Shown: piece after piece, positions 42,060-50,327 of the stretch | Layout: the number at the start of each line of letters is the position of its first letter | How positions within the stretch are numbered: position 1 is the first letter of the stretch | DNA from: UBA9732 sp963606545 | GTDB taxonomy: Bacteria; Spirochaetota; Spirochaetia; Sphaerochaetales; Sphaerochaetaceae | Assembly (NCBI GenBank): GCA_963606545.1 | Contig: CAVCYP010000006.1 | Location: 1 to 50,779 of the forward strand | DNA: 50,779 bases | Direction: 5' to 3' | Notes under the pieces: model-generated | The model's input: the letters and a program-made list of their open reading frames with translations, nothing else | What the model was told of the DNA's origin: nothing | The model's database searches: none | Translations under genes and position numbers: made by a program

Positions 42060-42819
42060 AGACGTAACTCTTGGCCGTTTTTATCCTACAGAAAGTCCCT
42101 TACATGCTTTAGACCCTAGAACCAAACTATTTGGCCTTTTAGTCTACCTGGTTCTAGTGTTTATTGCCTGCGACCTAACTGGTCTTGTTCTAGGTCTGGC
42201 CAGTCTTGTCTTTCTAATGCTCCTTTCAAACGTACCGTTTAGATATGTTCTGCGAGGCCTAAAACCGGTGATGGTTGTGATAATACTTGCAGACTTAGTG
42301 AATATATTTTTTGTGGACGATGGCTTAAAAAAGGCCCTTTATCTAACTTTACGCATGTTTGAAGTCATTTGGGGCTCTAATGTGCTATGTACAACAACAA
42401 AGCCCAAAGATATATCGGCAGGCCTTGAGAAGGCTCTGGGCTGGATGAAAAAGCTTGGAGTTCCGGTTCATGATTTTGCCACCATGATAGTTCTAGCACT
42501 GCGGTTTATTCCAATTCTTTCCAACGAGGCCTCTCATATTATGGAAGCTCAGAAGTCCCGTGGCGCAGACTTTGAAAGTGGGAGTCTAGCCAGAAGGGCT
42601 AAAGCACTTTTTCCTCTAATCATTCCTCTTTTTGTGTCGGCTTTTCGTAAGGCAGATAGTCTTGCAATTGCAATGGATAGCAGGCTTTACGGCTCTAAAG
42701 AGCCCAGTGTTTTGAAGCCATTAAAGTATAGCTCTAAGGATGTAATTGCTTACATTATCATATTTTGTGTTCTTGTCTTAGGTGTTTTAGCGAGGTTATT
42801 TCCATGTCACTTGATTTAA
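42052..42819 (+). CDS. ecfT: ECF transporter transmembrane protein EcfT
   Basis: The membrane coupling subunit, 255 aa. After LHALDPRTKLFGLL come several helices and the cytoplasmic coupling helices with SRGADFESGSLARRAKALFP, whose Ala-Arg-Gly pattern (QKSRGAD) engages the ATPases. ATG 42052 is preferred over a GTG at 42040. The end overlaps ecfA2 by 16 nt. Confidence 0.92.
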   Translation: MLKDVTLGRFYPTESPLHALDPRTKLFGLLVYLVLVFIACDLTGLVLGLASLVFLMLLSNVPFRYVLRGLKPVMVVIILADLVNIFFVDDGLKKALYLTLRMFEVIWGSNVLCTTTKPKDISAGLEKALGWMKKLGVPVHDFATMIVLALRFIPILSNEASHIMEAQKSRGADFESGSLARRAKALFPLIIPLFVSAFRKADSLAIAMDSRLYGSKEPSVLKPLKYSSKDVIAYIIIFCVLVLGVLARLFPCHLI

Positions 42820-43574
42820 TAAATGTTTCTTACGTCTATGACAGTAAAACCTCCTATGAAAAAAGGGCTTTAAACAATGTTTCGCTTTCTATTGCAGACG
42901 GCTCCTTTGTTGGAATTGCCGGCTCTTCTGGAAGTGGAAAAACAACTTTAGTTCGTTTGATTAAGGGCTTAATTAAACCAAGTAGTGGCTCAATTAAAGG
43001 TGTTGAAGGTTCTAAAATAGGACTTGTGTTTCAATATCCAGAATTTCAACTCTTTGAAGCAACAGTAATTAAAGATGTTATGTTTGGGCCATTAAATATC
43101 GGGTTGGGGGAAGAAGAGGCAAGCAAACAGGCTAGGCAGGCGCTTTCTGTGATGGGCCTTGAGGAATCGTTCTACCAAAGAGATCCGTTGTGCCTTTCTG
43201 GGGGCGAGAAGCGTAGGGTGGCTATTGCGGGGATTTTGGCAATGAATCCAGAGGTCGTGATTTTGGATGAGCCTACTGCGGGCCTTGATGCTAAAACGCA
43301 TAATCAGCTCTTTGAGGTTTTGCAGCGTTTAAATGAGAAGGGGAAAACAATTATTCTTGTTTCTCATAACCTGGACGACATTGCGACCTACTGCAAGCAG
43401 GTGGCTATTATGAATGAGGGGCGTTTGGTTGCTTTTGGAAAGCCTTCAGAGGTCTTTTACAAGCCTGAAGTGAAGTTTTTGCCTTCTGTTGTTCAGATTG
43501 CAACAAGATTAGGGCTAAACGGGGTTTGTACCTTAGAAGAGCTTTATGATATACTGCTAAGTAATCTTAATTAA
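42804..43574 (+). CDS. ecfA2: ECF transporter ATPase EcfA2
   Basis: The second ATPase, 256 aa. Walker A GSSGSGKTT, GLVFQYPEFQLFE, signature CLSGGEKRR and Walker B VVILDEPTAGLD are intact. The FQYPEFQLF segment marks the EcfA2 group. The start is ATG 42804, inside the ecfT end. Confidence 0.92.
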   Translation: MSLDLINVSYVYDSKTSYEKRALNNVSLSIADGSFVGIAGSSGSGKTTLVRLIKGLIKPSSGSIKGVEGSKIGLVFQYPEFQLFEATVIKDVMFGPLNIGLGEEEASKQARQALSVMGLEESFYQRDPLCLSGGEKRRVAIAGILAMNPEVVILDEPTAGLDAKTHNQLFEVLQRLNEKGKTIILVSHNLDDIATYCKQVAIMNEGRLVAFGKPSEVFYKPEVKFLPSVVQIATRLGLNGVCTLEELYDILLSNLN

Positions 43575-43587
43575 AAGAGGAATTTAA

Positions 43588-44208
43588 ATGAACAAGAAAG
43601 TTTTGACAGTTGTTTTGGTTGTCCTTCTTGCAATGACCAGTGTTTTTGCATATAGCGGAGAGATGAAAGTTGGTCTTAATCTTGGTTCTGGTGTTGACGG
43701 TTACGGCCAATCGGTAGGCGAGTCATCTGCAGATGCCACTTTGTACAGTGGTTTCTATGCTTCTGGTGTTTTCCAGTATGGTCTTACTGATAGTTTATCT
43801 GTCAAGGCTGAAGTTGGACTTAACACTTTCTCTCAGTTTGTAAGATCTACAACTGGTAAGGATGCATCTACTACAAAAACTGATTCTAGAACAGCAAATG
43901 TAATTGTTTCTGCTGCAGTTGTATATGATCTTCCAATTGGAAAGCTCTTTGCCATTGACTTACAGCTTGGTGCAGACGCTATCATGGGTAAGCCAAGTTT
44001 AGGTTCTGAAAAGTTTAATATTTCTATGGGCATGAGTCTTGGTTCTGCTTTGGTTCTTAACTTTAATGAGCAAATTGCTCTGAACATTAACTCAAAAGTT
44101 GCTCTTTATTTTGCTAACTCCAATAAGGCCTATAGAGAAGCGCTTGCCAAGACAACAACCGTTCTTATTGGTGTCCAGAATAACATTGGTGTAACTTACT
44201 CTCTGTAA
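43588..44208 (+). CDS. Outer-membrane beta-barrel-like protein, copy 1
   Basis: A 206-aa secreted protein. The signal peptide MNKKVLTVVLVVLLAM ends at SVFA before YSGEMKVGLNLGSG. The rest has alternating hydrophobic and polar strands and ends VTYSL. It is the first of two tandem copies. No family was recognised; a small barrel or surface protein is likely. Confidence 0.7.
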   Translation: MNKKVLTVVLVVLLAMTSVFAYSGEMKVGLNLGSGVDGYGQSVGESSADATLYSGFYASGVFQYGLTDSLSVKAEVGLNTFSQFVRSTTGKDASTTKTDSRTANVIVSAAVVYDLPIGKLFAIDLQLGADAIMGKPSLGSEKFNISMGMSLGSALVLNFNEQIALNINSKVALYFANSNKAYREALAKTTTVLIGVQNNIGVTYSL

Positions 44209-44224
44209 GTAGGAGATTTAGATA

Positions 44225-44845
44225 ATGAATAAGAAAGTTTTTGCAATTGTTTTGATTGTTCTTATTGCAATGACAAGTGCCTTTGCATATAAGGGAGAGA
44301 CAAAGATTGGTCTTGATATAGGAACTGGTTCTGATAACCTTGCCTATGATGATAATAAAAATAGAGCAACCGCTATTGAGATGGGTGCTAACATCACGGG
44401 TTCTATTCAGTATGGCCTTTCTGATTCTTCAGCAGTAAAGTTTGAGTTGGGCCTTAATACCTACAGTGAAGGTACCATTTATGTTAATGACAAAGCAGAC
44501 AAGGTTTATGATATAAGTGATAGAGATCCAAACGCTGTTTTCTATCTTGGTCTTGTTTACAATCTTTCAATTGGAAGAAGTGGACTGTTTGAGTGGGAAT
44601 TTGGTGCAGGTCTTCAGGGGACTGCAGGTTCTTGTTTCCTTGGAAACAAACAGAATCTTTCTCTTGGCATTGGTTTTGAAGAAAGCTTTGTTTTCAACAT
44701 TTCCAATAGCTTTGCTATTACAGCAACAACAAGAGCTGGTATCCAGTTTGTAAACACCAACAAAGAATATAGAGATTACCTTGAAAGTGTAAATTCACTT
44801 TCAATTCCTGTTTATATAACAGCAGGTGTGACCTATAGTCTTTAA
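44225..44845 (+). CDS. Outer-membrane beta-barrel-like protein, copy 2
   Basis: A 206-aa paralogue, 16 bp downstream of copy 1. The signal peptide (MNKKVFAIVLIVLIAM...FAYKGETKIGLDIGTG) and the C-terminus (TAGVTYSL) are highly similar, while the middle has diverged. GGAGA upstream fits the start. Function is inferred only from composition. Confidence 0.7.
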   Translation: MNKKVFAIVLIVLIAMTSAFAYKGETKIGLDIGTGSDNLAYDDNKNRATAIEMGANITGSIQYGLSDSSAVKFELGLNTYSEGTIYVNDKADKVYDISDRDPNAVFYLGLVYNLSIGRSGLFEWEFGAGLQGTAGSCFLGNKQNLSLGIGFEESFVFNISNSFAITATTRAGIQFVNTNKEYRDYLESVNSLSIPVYITAGVTYSL

Positions 44846-44872
44846 TTTATAGTCTTTTGTGACTAATCCTTC

Positions 44873-44900
44873 AGGGGCTCCATTTGGAGCCTCTTTTTTT
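44873..44900 (+). terminator. Rho-independent terminator after the barrel pair
   Basis: GGGGCTCC/GGAGCCTC with loop ATTT and seven T after the stem. Confidence 0.92.
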
Positions 44901-44907
44901 AGCTTAT

Positions 44908-44925
44908 AGTTAGATGAATCTAATT
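44908..44925. promoter_or_regulatory. Operator-like palindrome 1
   Basis: AGTTAGATGAATCTAATT is a near-perfect 18-bp palindrome that overlaps the -35 box of the ABC operon promoter. Its half-site AGTTAGA is shared with palindrome 2. Confidence 0.65.
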
Positions 44926-44952
44926 GACATAAATAGGTCAAAAACATATAGT
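44924..44952 (+). promoter_or_regulatory. Strong sigma70 promoter of the ABC export operon
   Basis: TTGACA at 44924-44929 and TATAGT at 44947-44952 with an exact 17-bp spacer, about 60 bp before the ABC ATPase gene. Confidence 0.85.
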
Positions 44953-44961
44953 TAGGCCGTG

Positions 44962-44979
44962 AGTTAGAGAACTCTAACT
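44962..44979. promoter_or_regulatory. Operator-like palindrome 2
   Basis: AGTTAGAGAACTCTAACT is a perfect 18-bp palindrome just after the expected transcription start. Its centre is 54 bp from that of palindrome 1, about five helical turns. A regulator of TetR, MarR or GntR type could bind both, but none is encoded nearby. Confidence 0.7.
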
Positions 44980-45012
44980 TAAGCTAGATACAATTAACCA
45001 AAGAGGCCATAT

Positions 45013-45708
45013 ATGATAAAAACTGTTAACTTGAAGAAGGTTTACACCACACAGGCAGAAAGCGTAGTTGCGCTTGACAACGTTAACATCACAATAGGGG
45101 ACGGCGAGCTTGTAGCACTAGCCGGTGCAAGTGGCTCCGGAAAGACCACTCTGCTTAACCTTATTGGCACGCTAGACTCTATTACTGAAGGCGATATCTT
45201 ATTTAACAACAATCATTTAGCCAAGATGTCTGAAAAGGAAAAGACAAACTTTAGACTGAACAATATGGGCTTTATCTTTCAAAGCTACAACCTCATTCCG
45301 GTCCTCACTGCCCTAGAAAACGTTGAACTTGCCTTCAAGCCAATGACCAAAAGCCAGCTTGAAAAACTCAATCTTACCAACCCAAGGGAGGCGGCCCTTC
45401 AAGCTCTCAAAGACGTTGGCCTTGAAGACTTTGCCAACAGAAAGCCGGGCCAGCTTTCCGGCGGTCAGCAGCAGAGAGTCTCAATTGCACGTGCAATCGT
45501 GCGTAAGCCCAGCTTGCTTCTAGCCGATGAGCCTACGGCAAATTTGGATTCAAGTAACAGTAAGACCATCTTGCAGCTGATGAAACAGCTAAATGAGAAG
45601 TATGGAATTACCGTAATCTATTCGTCACATGACGTGGAAGTACTTAATAACGTAAAGAGAATTATCACCCTTCATGATGGACAAGTAGTAGAGGACATTA
45701 AATGTTAA
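45013..45708 (+). CDS. LolD/MacB-like ABC transporter ATP-binding protein
   Basis: A 231-aa ATPase of the type that drives lipoprotein or substrate export. Walker A GASGSGKTT, signature QLSGGQQQR and Walker B LLLADEPTANLD are complete. The end overlaps the first permease gene by 7 nt. The MacB/LolD assignment follows from the FtsX-type permeases behind it. Confidence 0.88.
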   Translation: MIKTVNLKKVYTTQAESVVALDNVNITIGDGELVALAGASGSGKTTLLNLIGTLDSITEGDILFNNNHLAKMSEKEKTNFRLNNMGFIFQSYNLIPVLTALENVELAFKPMTKSQLEKLNLTNPREAALQALKDVGLEDFANRKPGQLSGGQQQRVSIARAIVRKPSLLLADEPTANLDSSNSKTILQLMKQLNEKYGITVIYSSHDVEVLNNVKRIITLHDGQVVEDIKC

Positions 45709-46964
45709 CAATGATAAAAATGGCCTGGAAGAACATCTTCCGCTATAAAAATAGAACAATAATCACAATTCTGGCTATTGCTATAAGCGTATTCATAGCT
45801 GTAGTGATTGATGCCCTTCTTATGGGAATTTTCAATCAGTCCAATTTGAATATGGTCAATTATGAGGCATCGGAAGCTGTGATTTATGCAAACGGGTACC
45901 TAGAAGAGAAAGACAAATATCCGTTGGATCTTGTAATAGATAGCACCCAAAGGGAGCAAATAGAAAGCCTCCTTAGGGCCAACAAAGTTAAGTTTGCACC
46001 AAGGTATAGAACCACTGCAGAGCTAGTTTTCTATGATGAAGACAAAGAATTTGAAGGCATTCTTAACGTGTTGTTCTATGGAGTATCGGATTTGGATAAA
46101 GAGGTGTTTCAGCTGGAAAGCTCGCTGGAAAGTGGCACGTGGATTGAAGAGGGCGATGACTCAATTGTGGTGGGCTCTGGTGTGGCGGATAAGCTTGGGC
46201 TTAAGGTTGGCGATCTTCTCACGTTGCAATGTGAGGGCAAGGATGGCTATGCGCAAAGCGTGGATGTTCTGGTAAAGGGGATAGTTAACACTGAAAATTA
46301 CAGCGTAAATTCCTCTATGGCTTACATGGCGCTGGACCAGGTGGACTCTTATCTAGGGCTTGAGGGTTGTGTGAATATGTACGCAATCAGCGACGGTAAA
46401 ATGGGGCTTGCTTCCAGTAGTTTTGCTGCAAGTATAAAGAAGCTTCTTAAGAGCGTTGATGGCGTGCAAGTCTATAGCTTTGAAGAAGATAATGAAGGTT
46501 ATATGGCTATATTAAATGGAGATAAAGGCTCTTCTTATTTGGTCTTGATTTTCTTGTTTATCATAGCTGGAGCTGGCATTGTAAACACAATGGTAATGAG
46601 CGTTTTGGAGCGTAGAAAGGAAACAGCAATGCTCAGGGCAATGGGCTTTTCAAATGGCTCAATTAAGCTGTTGTTTGTGTCTGAAGGCTTCATTATTGGC
46701 GTAGTTGGAGCAGTAGTTGGCTTGATTTTAGGCGCTGCAGTTAATTATCCGCTTGCAAAATATGGAATCAATCTGGAAGGTGCAGTAGAGGGTAACACCA
46801 TTGACATTGGATACAGGATTTCCCTGATTTTTAAGGCCACCTGGTCAACTCACTCGTTTGTAGTAATACCACTTTTGGGCGTGGCTTTGACCGTTTTAGC
46901 CTCTTATTTTCCTGTCTCCAGGATTGGAAAAGGCCAGATTGCAAACATGTTAAGGAGGGTTTGA
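45702..46964 (+). CDS. FtsX/MacB-type ABC permease 1
   Basis: A 420-aa permease: one N-terminal helix (about residues 20-45), a large extracytoplasmic MacB-type domain, and three C-terminal helices (about 275-300, 325-350 and 385-405). The fragments NTMVMSVLERRKETAMLRAMG match the permease core. It is followed 1 bp later by permease 2, with which it would form a heterodimer. Confidence 0.85.
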   Translation: MLTMIKMAWKNIFRYKNRTIITILAIAISVFIAVVIDALLMGIFNQSNLNMVNYEASEAVIYANGYLEEKDKYPLDLVIDSTQREQIESLLRANKVKFAPRYRTTAELVFYDEDKEFEGILNVLFYGVSDLDKEVFQLESSLESGTWIEEGDDSIVVGSGVADKLGLKVGDLLTLQCEGKDGYAQSVDVLVKGIVNTENYSVNSSMAYMALDQVDSYLGLEGCVNMYAISDGKMGLASSSFAASIKKLLKSVDGVQVYSFEEDNEGYMAILNGDKGSSYLVLIFLFIIAGAGIVNTMVMSVLERRKETAMLRAMGFSNGSIKLLFVSEGFIIGVVGAVVGLILGAAVNYPLAKYGINLEGAVEGNTIDIGYRISLIFKATWSTHSFVVIPLLGVALTVLASYFPVSRIGKGQIANMLRRV

Positions 46965-46965
46965 A

Positions 46966-48192
46966 ATGTTTGGTTTAGCTTTAAAAAACACAACGCGCAA
47001 CCTAAGAAGAACAATTCTGACCGCCTTTGCCGTCTTCATTGCGACCTTTGTAGTCATGCTTGTAGCCGGCTACATGGACAGCGTGGTAACCGATATGCTT
47101 GACAACACCGTCCGCCACTCAACCGGCCACATCCGCATCCGCAAAACCGATTATTCTAAGTATGAAGACGTCATGCCACTTCAATTTAGCCTTGAAAATT
47201 CATCGGAATTGGTAGCTGAAATTGAGCAATTAGCTCAAGTAAAGCACGTAGAACGAGTTTCCAACGTAGCAGTTTCTGTCTATATCAACGAATCCCTAAA
47301 GTCGGTTCAGACGGTGGTAGTTGATCCAGAAACTTCAAACTTTACAGTAGGCAAAGGCATTTCAATAAGTGACGGACGCTTGATGGACAGTCAAGCCAAA
47401 GAGGTAATGGTCTCTCAAAAGTTTTTAAGTGACAATGACCTCAAAGTAGGAGACAGCATAACAATAATTTCTAGAACCGCCCAGTCTGGAACCAATGGCG
47501 CCTCTTTTACCATTGTTGGAGTTATTGACTCAATGGACGCTAGCTATACTGGTTCTATCATCTACCTGTCAACTTCTAGGTTCTCTAAACTAGCACATCT
47601 AGAGGATGCTGCAATTGAGCTTTTAGTTGAACTTTACGATGAAAGTAAAATTGAAGAAGTAACAGAAGAGCTTGAGAAATTTCTAGATGATTCTGAATAT
47701 GAACTTAAGAGCTGGCATAAAATATCGGTAGCCTATCAGATGATTAACGTCTATAAAGCAATGATGCTATTAGTAGAAGTTTTGTTCTTCTTTATTGCCT
47801 CAACCCTTATTGTGAACACCACAATGATGGGAGTCATGGAAAGGAAAAAGGAAATCAGTACTTTGGCTACAATTGGGTATCAGAGGGGCAAAATTAGGTT
47901 CCTATTCATTGAAGAGACCACTTTGATAGCCGTGTTCGGATGTATAGCTGCCATTATCTGTGGGCTTATCAGTTTTCATTTTTCAAGTACTGTTGGCATT
48001 GACATCACCATGTTTGGGGCTGACCAAGTAAGTGGTTGGGGCTTCTCAAAGATGATGTATCCAGACTTGTCATTTGGAAGAATGCTGCTTTTCAGTTTGA
48101 TAATGATTGCCGTGACAATTGTGGCTGCACTCTTTGCCACAAGGCATGTGAAGAACATTGAAATTGCTGATGCTCTTAGGGAGGAAAATTAA
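46966..48192 (+). CDS. FtsX/MacB-type ABC permease 2
   Basis: A 408-aa paralogue with the same layout, one N-terminal helix and three C-terminal helices. NTTMMGVMERKKEISTLATIGY is the permease core motif. Translation of the next gene starts at the base after its stop. Confidence 0.85.
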   Translation: MFGLALKNTTRNLRRTILTAFAVFIATFVVMLVAGYMDSVVTDMLDNTVRHSTGHIRIRKTDYSKYEDVMPLQFSLENSSELVAEIEQLAQVKHVERVSNVAVSVYINESLKSVQTVVVDPETSNFTVGKGISISDGRLMDSQAKEVMVSQKFLSDNDLKVGDSITIISRTAQSGTNGASFTIVGVIDSMDASYTGSIIYLSTSRFSKLAHLEDAAIELLVELYDESKIEEVTEELEKFLDDSEYELKSWHKISVAYQMINVYKAMMLLVEVLFFFIASTLIVNTTMMGVMERKKEISTLATIGYQRGKIRFLFIEETTLIAVFGCIAAIICGLISFHFSSTVGIDITMFGADQVSGWGFSKMMYPDLSFGRMLLFSLIMIAVTIVAALFATRHVKNIEIADALREEN

Positions 48193-48930
48193 ATGAAAAA
48201 GTTTATTCTTGTTTTGGTTCTTTTAACCTGTGCTTTTAATATTTTTGCTTCAGAGCAGTCCGCCCAAGACCTCTTAGATAAGATGGAACAGTTAATGGAC
48301 TTTGACAGCGCCATAATGTCAATGACCATGGTGAACACAGACAGACTTGGTTCCACCAGCATGGTATTTACAACTTCCCAAAAGGGCAATGGAGATACCA
48401 TCCTAGTAGTCACAGAAGGTCCAGATAAGGGCCAAAAGATCCTACGCCTAAACAACGATATTTACATCTACTATCCAGATGCAGAAGAGGTGGTAAGATT
48501 ATCGTCTAGCGGATTAAAGAATAGCTTTTTGGGTTCCGATTTCTCTTACGAGGATTTAACTGGGGACGATGACTACAGTAAGCGCTTTAATTCTTCCATA
48601 GAGGCTACCGTTGAGGTGGATGGACTGGCGTGCTATGTGGTGCGGCTTGAGGCAAAAAAATCCAGCGAGACCTACCAGCTGCAGAAGGTCTACATTGCAG
48701 TTGATTCCAATTTGCCGGTGAAGTTTGAGATGTACTCAAAGAGTGGAAAGCTCTTGAAAACAATGAGTTACCTGGATTTTGTCCAGCAGTCTGGCGTTTG
48801 GTACCCAACTCATATTAAAGTGATAAATGCTGTTAAGAAAAACAGTTACTCAGATATTACTATAACTGATTTGAATTTTAATGTGGCTCTTGATGAGTCT
48901 AAATTTAATAAGGAGGAGCTTTCGTGGTGA
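48193..48930 (+). CDS. LolA-like outer-membrane lipoprotein-sorting protein
   Basis: A 245-aa secreted protein. The signal peptide is MKKFILVLVLLTCAF to FAS. The remaining sequence, with strands such as VTEGPDKGQKILRLNNDIYIYYP, matches the LolA-like family that pairs with such ABC exporters. It may carry the exported lipid or lipoprotein across the periplasm to the barrel encoded next. Confidence 0.75.
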   Translation: MKKFILVLVLLTCAFNIFASEQSAQDLLDKMEQLMDFDSAIMSMTMVNTDRLGSTSMVFTTSQKGNGDTILVVTEGPDKGQKILRLNNDIYIYYPDAEEVVRLSSSGLKNSFLGSDFSYEDLTGDDDYSKRFNSSIEATVEVDGLACYVVRLEAKKSSETYQLQKVYIAVDSNLPVKFEMYSKSGKLLKTMSYLDFVQQSGVWYPTHIKVINAVKKNSYSDITITDLNFNVALDESKFNKEELSW

Positions 48931-50033
48931 AGTCAAGACGTTTAGTTGTTTTAGCTTGTTTTGTGTTGTTTTGCGTAGTTTCCCTTATTTATGGGTTTGC
49001 TACTTCTTCCTTGTATGCAGCAAGTGCTTCAGAGATAACCATTAAGGGGGGTGCCTCCCTTGTTGGTCTAGAAAACTGGATTATTACAAATAGTTCTTCA
49101 AAAAATAGTTCAGTGGCCAAGGAGGTTACAACTATTGAAGCCTATGCTTTTGATCCTTATTTGCAGCTTTCTTATAGTGAAGCGGCTGTAAAAAGTGAGA
49201 TTAAGTTTCACTTTGATATAGACAAGGACTTATTTGCTTCCACTACAAAAATAGTCTTAGATAAGGCCTATGTCCGTTTTAGAGTTCCAACCTTTGAGAA
49301 TAAAAAACTGACAATGGTAGCTGGAAAAGCTCCTGTCAGTTGGGGCATGGGACAACTATACAGAGGCGGAGATTTACTTTTCTCTTCAACTCTTTCAAAC
49401 GTTGAAGCCGGTGTTGACGTAGAGAACAATACCTGGGTGGTCTCTGTTTCTCATCCCTTGTTTACTTCTACTTCTTTGGACTTGGCCTTTGTTCCAGCTG
49501 TAGAGGATATTAAATACGAGAAAGTGGGAGCTTTGTTTAAGTTTTCACCTCAGGCAGACTTCCTTAAAGAAATTAGGCTTTCTTATGTGTATTCGGATTC
49601 TCAGCACCAAGCATCGGCTTTGGTGGATATGAATCTATATTTTGATATAAATGTGGCAGTTGAGACCGCATTTAGAGCCTCTGATGACTTTAGAGTCGTT
49701 GCCAACTTATACAAAGCCTTTTCCATTGAGACAGACTATGAAAGTCACTCTCTGAATTTATATCTTTCTTACCAGGGAGACTTCTACAATGAAACGCAGG
49801 ATTTAACCGTAGTTCTTTCCTATGCCTTGACGGACAGAACCTCAATAACTGCTTATCAGTCCAATAGTTGGACCTCTGGTAACTACACTCAATTATCTGG
49901 ATCCTTATACTCAACAACAAATCTTGCCAATGGTGTTGAGTTAACCATACTTAGTGCGATAACCACAAATCCTAATAGTTCTTCCTCAAACTATAACCTA
50001 GCTTGTGGGACTCGCCTCAAGTATAGCTTCTAA
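48924..50033 (+). CDS. Outer-membrane beta-barrel protein of the ABC operon
   Basis: A 369-aa protein with an N-terminal signal (about 1-34) and repeated amphipathic strands ending in YSF, as in porin-like barrels. SWGMGQLYRGGD and similar segments fit DUF1302-like barrels. The start is GTG 48924 or 48927; AAGGAGGAG at 48910 precedes it. It completes the ATPase-permease-permease-LolA-barrel unit. Confidence 0.75.
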   Translation: MVKSRRLVVLACFVLFCVVSLIYGFATSSLYAASASEITIKGGASLVGLENWIITNSSSKNSSVAKEVTTIEAYAFDPYLQLSYSEAAVKSEIKFHFDIDKDLFASTTKIVLDKAYVRFRVPTFENKKLTMVAGKAPVSWGMGQLYRGGDLLFSSTLSNVEAGVDVENNTWVVSVSHPLFTSTSLDLAFVPAVEDIKYEKVGALFKFSPQADFLKEIRLSYVYSDSQHQASALVDMNLYFDINVAVETAFRASDDFRVVANLYKAFSIETDYESHSLNLYLSYQGDFYNETQDLTVVLSYALTDRTSITAYQSNSWTSGNYTQLSGSLYSTTNLANGVELTILSAITTNPNSSSSNYNLACGTRLKYSF

Positions 50034-50053
50034 TAGCTCTCCTTTTTTTGTTC

Positions 50054-50099
50054 TTGAAGCCCCTGACTTTCCACATGAGTTGGGGGCTTCTTCTTTTGT
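50054..50099 (+). terminator. Terminator of the ABC operon
   Basis: GAAGCCCC (50056) pairs with GGGGCTTC (50083) around a 19-base loop, followed by TTCTTTTGTT. Confidence 0.75.
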
Positions 50100-50167
50100 T
50101 GCAGTTTTTGTTGTTTTTGCTGCTGCTTTTGTTGGCGGTGACCTACAAGAGAAACGCACCAAGGTTA

Positions 50168-50196
50168 TTTACAGAAATGCTGAAATTAAGTACATT
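50168..50196 (+). promoter_or_regulatory. Promoter of tRNA-Thr
   Basis: TTTACA at 50168-50173 and TACATT at 50191-50196 with a 17-bp spacer, just before the tRNA at 50207. Confidence 0.65.
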
Positions 50197-50206
50197 AGCT
50201 TTGCAC

Positions 50207-50278
50207 GCCAAAATAGCTCAGGGGTAGAGCAGCTCACTCGTAATGAGCAGGTCAAGGGTTCAATTCCCTTTTTTGGCT
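50207..50278 (+). tRNA. tRNA-Thr (anticodon CGT)
   Basis: Acceptor GCCAAAA pairs with TTTTGGC. The anticodon stem GCTCA/TGAGC closes a CTCGTAA loop with anticodon CGT. The D and T arms are complete (AAGGGTTCAATTCCCTT). CCA is not encoded. Confidence 0.93.
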
Positions 50279-50327
50279 CACAAAATGAAGAAGAAGCCAG
50301 CCACGAGCTGGCTTCATTCATTTTGTG
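50279..50327 (+). repeat. Long two-part hairpin behind tRNA-Thr
   Basis: CACAAAATGA (50279-50288) pairs with TCATTTTGTG (50318-50327), and GAAGCCAGC (50293) pairs with GCTGGCTTC (50307) inside it. There is no T run behind it, so it may be an RNA-processing or protective structure rather than a plain terminator. Confidence 0.7.
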
